Part shown: positions 60,186-64,000 of the stretch, one piece after another
Position numbering within the stretch: the first letter of the stretch is position 1
How the letters are laid out: each line of letters opens with the position of its first letter
Assembly: GCF_013283665.1 (NCBI RefSeq)
Contig: NZ_JABEKU010000001.1
Span: 2,983,137-3,047,136 of the forward strand
Source: Ensifer sesbaniae
GTDB taxonomy: Bacteria > Pseudomonadota > Alphaproteobacteria > Rhizobiales > Rhizobiaceae
Direction of reading: 5' to 3'
Length of the DNA stretch: 64,000 bases
Translations under genes and position numbers: made by a program
Notes under the pieces: model-generated
The model's input: the letters and a program-made list of their open reading frames with translations, nothing else
Databases searched by the model: none
What the model was told of the DNA's origin: nothing

Positions 60186-61445
60186 TCAGAGCGCCAACTC
60201 TTCCCTTCCGCCGGCCTCGATGAACTGCTGATCGATCTGCGGCAGCGGCTCCTCTTCGATTGCCGCTTCGAAGGCGCGCAGGCGCTTATAGATGGAAATC
60301 AGCTCGATGACGGTCGGCCAAGAATTGACGAGGTACTGGAACGAGCTCGTCACCTGCGAGAACGCACCCTGGATCTGCTGAAAAAGCCCATAGGTGATTG
60401 TCGCTCCCACAATTGCCGGAACCATCAGGAAAAGCGGAAAGATGTTATCCGTCTGCAGATAGAAATATCGCGCAACGTTGAAATACATATAATGAAAATA
60501 GAGGCGGAAATAGTTCTTCCGCACATTACTGAATAGTTCCGTGACGGTCGGGGGGAGCGCACGGTCCGGGTGATCTTCGCCGTAGACGAGTTCCTTGCGG
60601 TAAGCAGCCTCGACGCGCTGGTTGCGGAATTCGAGCCCCGGCAGCTTTACGCCGACCACGGCAAGCAGCACCGTGCCGAAAAGCGACCAGAAAATCGCCG
60701 CCAACACGAGGGGATAGGGCACGGCGCCGACGATCGGCAGTTCCTTGACGTTGGCCGAAAGTGCGTGCAGCACCGGCAAAAAGGCGATCAAAGTCATGAG
60801 CGAATCGATCAGCCGGACGCCCAACCCTTCGACGGTGGTTGCGAAGCGCATCGTATCTTCCTGGATACGCTGGGAGGCACCCTCGATATGGCGGACCTTT
60901 GACCACTTCGCATAGTAGTAGTCGTTCATCGCGTTTCGCCAGCGGAACAGGTAGTGGCTGGTGAAAAAGCTGATCAGCACCGCCGAAACGATATAAACGC
61001 TGGCCAGTTCGAAGAATATGAGCGCGTAACCGTATATTTCCGAGGCCTGTACCGTGTTCGGTGCTTTCAGCGCCTCGACGATCCTATCGAACGTAGGGCG
61101 GCGCCAGTTGTTGAGCGCAACACTGATGTCGACGGAGAAATAGACAGTAAAAACGATAAATGCCGATCCCCAGACGGACCATTTCCGCCACGGATTATCG
61201 GCGGCGTAAAACTGCCAGAACAGGCAGAACAGCGCCATGCTCGAAGTGAAATATATGTAGAACCAAACTGACGCCGTCGTGAAGAAATGCCCAAGACCGA
61301 TGGGCGCCTCGCCTGCCAAGGGCGGCAGACCGAACACCGCTCCCATTTGCTCGCCGGCGGTGTACCAGAAGGCGACCAGAAATAGCGACCACAGAACAAC
61401 GGAAGGGAAGAACAGCTTCGGCTTCGGAAAGAAGGATTCGAGCAA
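60186..61445 (-). CDS. bacA: Peptide antibiotic transporter BacA (SbmA/BacA family)
   Basis: 419 residues from the TTG at 61445 (MLESFFPKPKLFF), which aligns with the start of S. meliloti BacA as I remember it (about 420 residues). A GTG at 61472 would add VKKKRKCRT, encoded partly by a nine-A run and partly inside a hairpin. Seven or eight membrane helices. Diagnostic stretches are GEQMGAVFGLPPLAGEAP, DNPWRKWSVWGSAFI, SLFGTVLLAVVGVKLPGLEFRNQRVEAAYRKELVYGED and QVTSSFQYLVNSWPTVIELISIYKRL. It imports peptides by proton motive force. In legume symbionts it is needed to survive host NCR peptides and for very-long-chain fatty acid lipid A. Confidence 0.92.
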   Translation of the reverse strand: MLESFFPKPKLFFPSVVLWSLFLVAFWYTAGEQMGAVFGLPPLAGEAPIGLGHFFTTASVWFYIYFTSSMALFCLFWQFYAADNPWRKWSVWGSAFIVFTVYFSVDISVALNNWRRPTFDRIVEALKAPNTVQASEIYGYALIFFELASVYIVSAVLISFFTSHYLFRWRNAMNDYYYAKWSKVRHIEGASQRIQEDTMRFATTVEGLGVRLIDSLMTLIAFLPVLHALSANVKELPIVGAVPYPLVLAAIFWSLFGTVLLAVVGVKLPGLEFRNQRVEAAYRKELVYGEDHPDRALPPTVTELFSNVRKNYFRLYFHYMYFNVARYFYLQTDNIFPLFLMVPAIVGATITYGLFQQIQGAFSQVTSSFQYLVNSWPTVIELISIYKRLRAFEAAIEEEPLPQIDQQFIEAGGREELAL

Positions 61446-61652
61446 GGTACGGCACTTTCGTTTTTTTTTCACGATGGCTTGCAGCCACCATCGTGATCGA
61501 CTGTTGTAGGTTGACGCGAGATACGCCCACCGATGCGCCGAAACTACGGCAAAGCGGCTTCGTCAACAATCCGGTAATACAAACCTTACTGTTATTTCAT
61601 CATCGCGAACGCGAGCATCAGGCGACGGATTTTTGGCCGCCGTTGGCGCTGG

Positions 61653-62852
61653 TCAATACTTCAACGCCCCTGAAATCCGCTTCAGTTCGACAAGGATGAC
61701 GCCGCTGCATAGGAAGAGGACGACGGCCGCAATCAAGGTCGGCGCGGCGAAGCTGCCGGTGCGCTCCGCAAGCCAGCCGGCAACCAGCGGGCCGATGATC
61801 TGGCCGATACCGAAGGCGGCGGTCATCAGGGCGAGCGCCTTGCGCGGGCTTTCCGGCGCGAGCCGTCGGCCGATCTGGAGGCCATAGGCGGTTATCATCA
61901 TGAAGGTAGCCCCAAGCATCAGCCCGCCGGCAAGCGGCGCATAGGGCAAGGGCAGTCCAACCGTCAGCACCAGGCCTACTGCCTCGACCAAAAGGCCGAC
62001 CGCGTAGACACCGGCCAGACCGAGCCGCGGGACGGCAAAGCGCCAGAGATGGACGGAGAGCGCTGCGGCAAGGCCGGTCAGCAGCCAGGCGAGAAACTCG
62101 ATGCTGTGGCCGCCGCTGGGATCCCGCGCCATGGCGACAAGGAAGGTGGCGGTGATGACATAGCCGAAGCCGAACAGTGCATAGGTGAACGTCACCACCG
62201 TGAGCGGTCGTGTCCAGGCAAGCGGCTTCTCGCGCACCGTGCCCCCACCGGACGAAGGAACGCCGGGCAGCAGCGCTGCGACAAAAATGGTCCCGACCAG
62301 CCCAACGAGGGCACCGGTGAACCAATCGCCCATCGAAGTCGTCAAGTCAGCATGCCCCGCAAGCGGGTTTGCCCAGACGCAGAGCGAGGAAAATGCGATG
62401 CCGAGGCCGACGCCGCCAAAGTGGACGGCGGACACATGCTCCGACCGCGCAAGCAGGCCATGGCCAAGCACGATGCCGGAGATGAAGATCATGGCAAAGG
62501 CGCTGGCAAGGCCGGCTAGGAAGCGGATGAGCGCCAGCACGGCGACGGAGGACGAGAGCCCCATCGCCGCAAGCAGAGCTGTCGTGGCGATGAGCGCCGC
62601 CAGCCCGATCCGCCGCTCATGCCCATGCGCCCAGCCATAGGCAGCGAGAATGGCACCGGCCAGATAGCCGACGAAGTTGGCCGAGGCGATGAGGCCGGCG
62701 TCACCCGGTGAGAGGCCGAGATCGGCCATCATCGCCGGCAGGATCGGCGTGTAGGAGAAACGGCCAAAGCCCATGGCGACAGCCATGGCGATAGCGCCTG
62801 CAGTGGCCGTGGCGGAGATGCTGGTCTGGAGCGGTCTGTCGAGCGTGGTCAT
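61653..62852 (-). CDS. YbfB/YjiJ family MFS transporter
   Basis: 399 residues, 12 predicted helices. The N-terminus AIAMAVAMGFGRFSYTPILPAMMADLGLSPGDAGLIASANFVGYLAGAIL is the characteristic YbfB/YjiJ signature. Substrate unknown. The start at 62852 has no convincing Shine-Dalgarno sequence. The upstream 327-nt gap (62853-63179) holds an AT-richer promoter-like part and a repeat array. Confidence 0.87.
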   Translation of the reverse strand: MTTLDRPLQTSISATATAGAIAMAVAMGFGRFSYTPILPAMMADLGLSPGDAGLIASANFVGYLAGAILAAYGWAHGHERRIGLAALIATTALLAAMGLSSSVAVLALIRFLAGLASAFAMIFISGIVLGHGLLARSEHVSAVHFGGVGLGIAFSSLCVWANPLAGHADLTTSMGDWFTGALVGLVGTIFVAALLPGVPSSGGGTVREKPLAWTRPLTVVTFTYALFGFGYVITATFLVAMARDPSGGHSIEFLAWLLTGLAAALSVHLWRFAVPRLGLAGVYAVGLLVEAVGLVLTVGLPLPYAPLAGGLMLGATFMMITAYGLQIGRRLAPESPRKALALMTAAFGIGQIIGPLVAGWLAERTGSFAAPTLIAAVVLFLCSGVILVELKRISGALKY

Positions 62853-62976
62853 GCCCTTTTATTGCACTGCAACAAGGGCCCTCACAAATGACAATAATTG
62901 AAGGACCTATTGAAGAAATCGAACGATCGAACGACTTCAATGGGTTACAGGGACCGGCGCCCCCGAAACCTGCCCG

Positions 62977-63177
62977 CAACGCCGGACGGGAAACCGCACT
63001 TTTCCTGGCGTTGTCCTTGTAAGACGCAACGCCGGACGGAAAACCGCTTCGCACTTTTCCTGGCGTTGTCCTTGTAGACGCAACGCCGGACGGAAAACCG
63101 CTTCGCACTTTTCCTGGCGTTGCCCTTGTAAGACGCAACGCCGGACGGAAAACCGCTTCGCACTTTTCCTGGCGTTG
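62977..63177. repeat. Four-unit tandem hairpin repeat array at the 3' end of map
   Basis: Units at 62977-63013 (37 nt, lacking 5 nt of the loop), 63027-63068, 63081-63122 and 63136-63177 (42 nt, identical). The 12-13-nt spacers are near-identical (CCTTGTAAGACG type). Each unit is an inverted repeat CAACGCC...GGCGTTG with an inner GGAAAA/TTTTCC stem. The last unit ends 2 nt before the map stop codon, so on the minus strand four hairpins form the 3' UTR. Confidence 0.92.
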
Positions 63178-63179
63178 CT

Positions 63180-63929
63180 TTAGCCGGGCAGCGTCACCAC
63201 CAGCGGCCCGCCGCGCGTGACCACGACGGTGTGCTCGTATTGCACCGTCGGCGCACGCGGGTCGCTGTAGAGCGTCCAGTCGTCATTGCCGCCTTCGGCC
63301 CATTGCGCACCCATGGACAGGAAGGGCTCGACGGTGAAGACCATACCGTCGGTCATCCGGCGGCGCTCGCGCGGGTCCGGCCAGGTGGCGATCTCGGTCG
63401 GCTCTTCATGCAGCGAGCGGCCGATGCCGTGGCTGGCGAGATTGGTGACGAGCGAATAGCGGTTCTTGCGGGCGAAGTCGCCGATCGCGTTGCCGATGGC
63501 CGCCAGCGGCTGGTCGGGACGCACTTGTTTGAGGCCGACCCACATCGCCCGCTTGCCATCGCGGCAGAGCCTGTCGATGGCGACGCTGACCGGCGGCACC
63601 GGGAAGGAAGCGCCCGTGTCGGCGAAGATGCCATCCTTCTTGGCCGAGACGTCGATGTTGACGAGATCGCCCGCCTGGATCACCCGGCTGCCGGGAATGC
63701 CGTGGGCGATTTCCTCGTTAACGCTGATGCAGGTGGCGCCGGGGAAATTGTAGCAAAGCTCTGGCGCCGAGCGTGCGCCGGCCTCTTCCAGCACCTTGCG
63801 GCCGATCGCATCCAGTTCCGCCGTGGTGATGCCGGGCTCGAGCGCCTCGCCCATTGCCTGCAGCGCATTGGCGCAGATGCGGCCGATTTCCTTCAGCCGC
63901 AGCAGATCTTCTTCGTTGTTCAGGGTCAT
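63180..63929 (-). CDS. map: Type I methionine aminopeptidase
   Basis: 249 residues. All five metal ligands are present: Asp93 and Asp104 (NIDVSAKKDGIFADTG), His167 (LASHGIGRSLHE), Glu201 (FTVEPFLS) and Glu232 (QYEHTVVV), with His76 in the AHG substrate motif. It removes initiator Met from nascent proteins. The short N-terminus lacks a zinc-finger extension. Rhizobia often have two map genes, and I cannot tell which this is. Four hairpin repeats follow the stop. Confidence 0.93.
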   Translation of the reverse strand: MTLNNEEDLLRLKEIGRICANALQAMGEALEPGITTAELDAIGRKVLEEAGARSAPELCYNFPGATCISVNEEIAHGIPGSRVIQAGDLVNIDVSAKKDGIFADTGASFPVPPVSVAIDRLCRDGKRAMWVGLKQVRPDQPLAAIGNAIGDFARKNRYSLVTNLASHGIGRSLHEEPTEIATWPDPRERRRMTDGMVFTVEPFLSMGAQWAEGGNDDWTLYSDPRAPTVQYEHTVVVTRGGPLVVTLPG

Positions 63930-64000
63930 CCGTGTCTCGCTTTCGCGCCCACATGTAGCGTGTCGCCATACGTTACGCCAGCGCCGAACGGGACGGCCGG

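Noticed and set aside
61461..61496. Nine-T run and hairpin upstream of bacA as a terminator
   Set aside because: On the plus strand the T-run precedes the hairpin, and on the minus strand the hairpin is followed by A, not U. Neither orientation makes a Rho-independent terminator.
62977..63177. CRISPR array
   Set aside because: The repeats are long palindromes with 12-13-nt near-identical spacers, and there are no cas genes. The spacers of a CRISPR array would be about 30 nt and all different.
1..64000. tRNA, rRNA, prophage or conjugative element
   Set aside because: I looked for TPsiC-arm and anticodon-stem patterns, rRNA blocks, integrases, portal/terminase and relaxase genes and found none. 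Gene order looks like stable chromosome.

Overview
This 64 kb window is chromosomal DNA of an alphaproteobacterium, almost certainly Sinorhizobium/Ensifer or a very close relative. The evidence is gene content and small signature elements: a NolR-type regulator with a matching operator, the choline transporter ChoXWV with all published ligand residues at the same numbers, the symbiosis-linked peptide transporter BacA, the fused anthranilate synthase TrpE(G) preceded by a 14-residue WWW leader peptide, a haem receptor with a rhizobial iron-responsive operator, and several rhizobial intergenic palindrome families. Codon use is uniformly GC-rich. I see no tRNA, rRNA, CRISPR array, prophage or classical insertion sequence. 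The species assignment is inference.

Layout. 0-6 kb: the end of a MoxR/DUF58/VWA-type envelope operon (MoxR, DUF58, DUF4159, large membrane protein). 6-11 kb: three GNAT acetyltransferase genes (the first cut by an in-frame TGA), glutathionyl-hydroquinone reductase, Nudix hydrolase, metallophosphoesterase, TPR protein. 11-14 kb: a DUF3313-like lipoprotein divergent from an ECF sigma/anti-sigma pair. 14-18 kb: leuA with a previously unannotated leader peptide and attenuator, a ClpP paralogue, HupE/UreJ, queF. 18-27 kb: CDF metal exporter, MFS exporter divergent from a LysR regulator, trpE(G) with trpL attenuator, haem receptor. 27-31 kb: extensin-like protein, thioesterase, DUF1993 protein, fhs. 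31-38.4 kb: a five-gene locus of unknown function (coiled-coil protein, unknown protein, AAA+ ATPase, DUF6638, DUF2333), interrupted by a DUF559 nuclease-like gene bounded by a perfect 45-bp inverted repeat. 38.5-46.7 kb: cytochrome c, thymidine kinase, choXWV, HugZ-like protein, nolR, two Gfo/Idh oxidoreductases. 46.7-49 kb: a GH9 cellulase-like protein. 49-56 kb: omega-amino acid:pyruvate aminotransferase, adenine deaminase, AAC(6')-like acetyltransferase, GH13 alpha-glucosidase, KDG-kinase-like protein. 55.6-64 kb: der, YfgM-like protein, NnrU, polysaccharide deacetylase, bacA, MFS transporter, a four-unit hairpin repeat array and a methionine aminopeptidase.

How it fits together. Most of the window is housekeeping and transport. 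Regulation visible in the sequence includes two ribosome-sensing attenuators (leu and trp), both with leader ORFs that begin within about 9 nt of the predicted -10 box and so are probably nearly leaderless; an iron operator overlapping the -35 box of the haem receptor; and a NolR box upstream of nolR.

The best candidates for undescribed biology are (i) the DUF559 cassette, whose flanking inverted repeat also supplies the gene's Shine-Dalgarno sequence, (ii) the AAA+/coiled-coil/DUF6638/DUF2333 locus that it interrupts, and (iii) the leuA leader.
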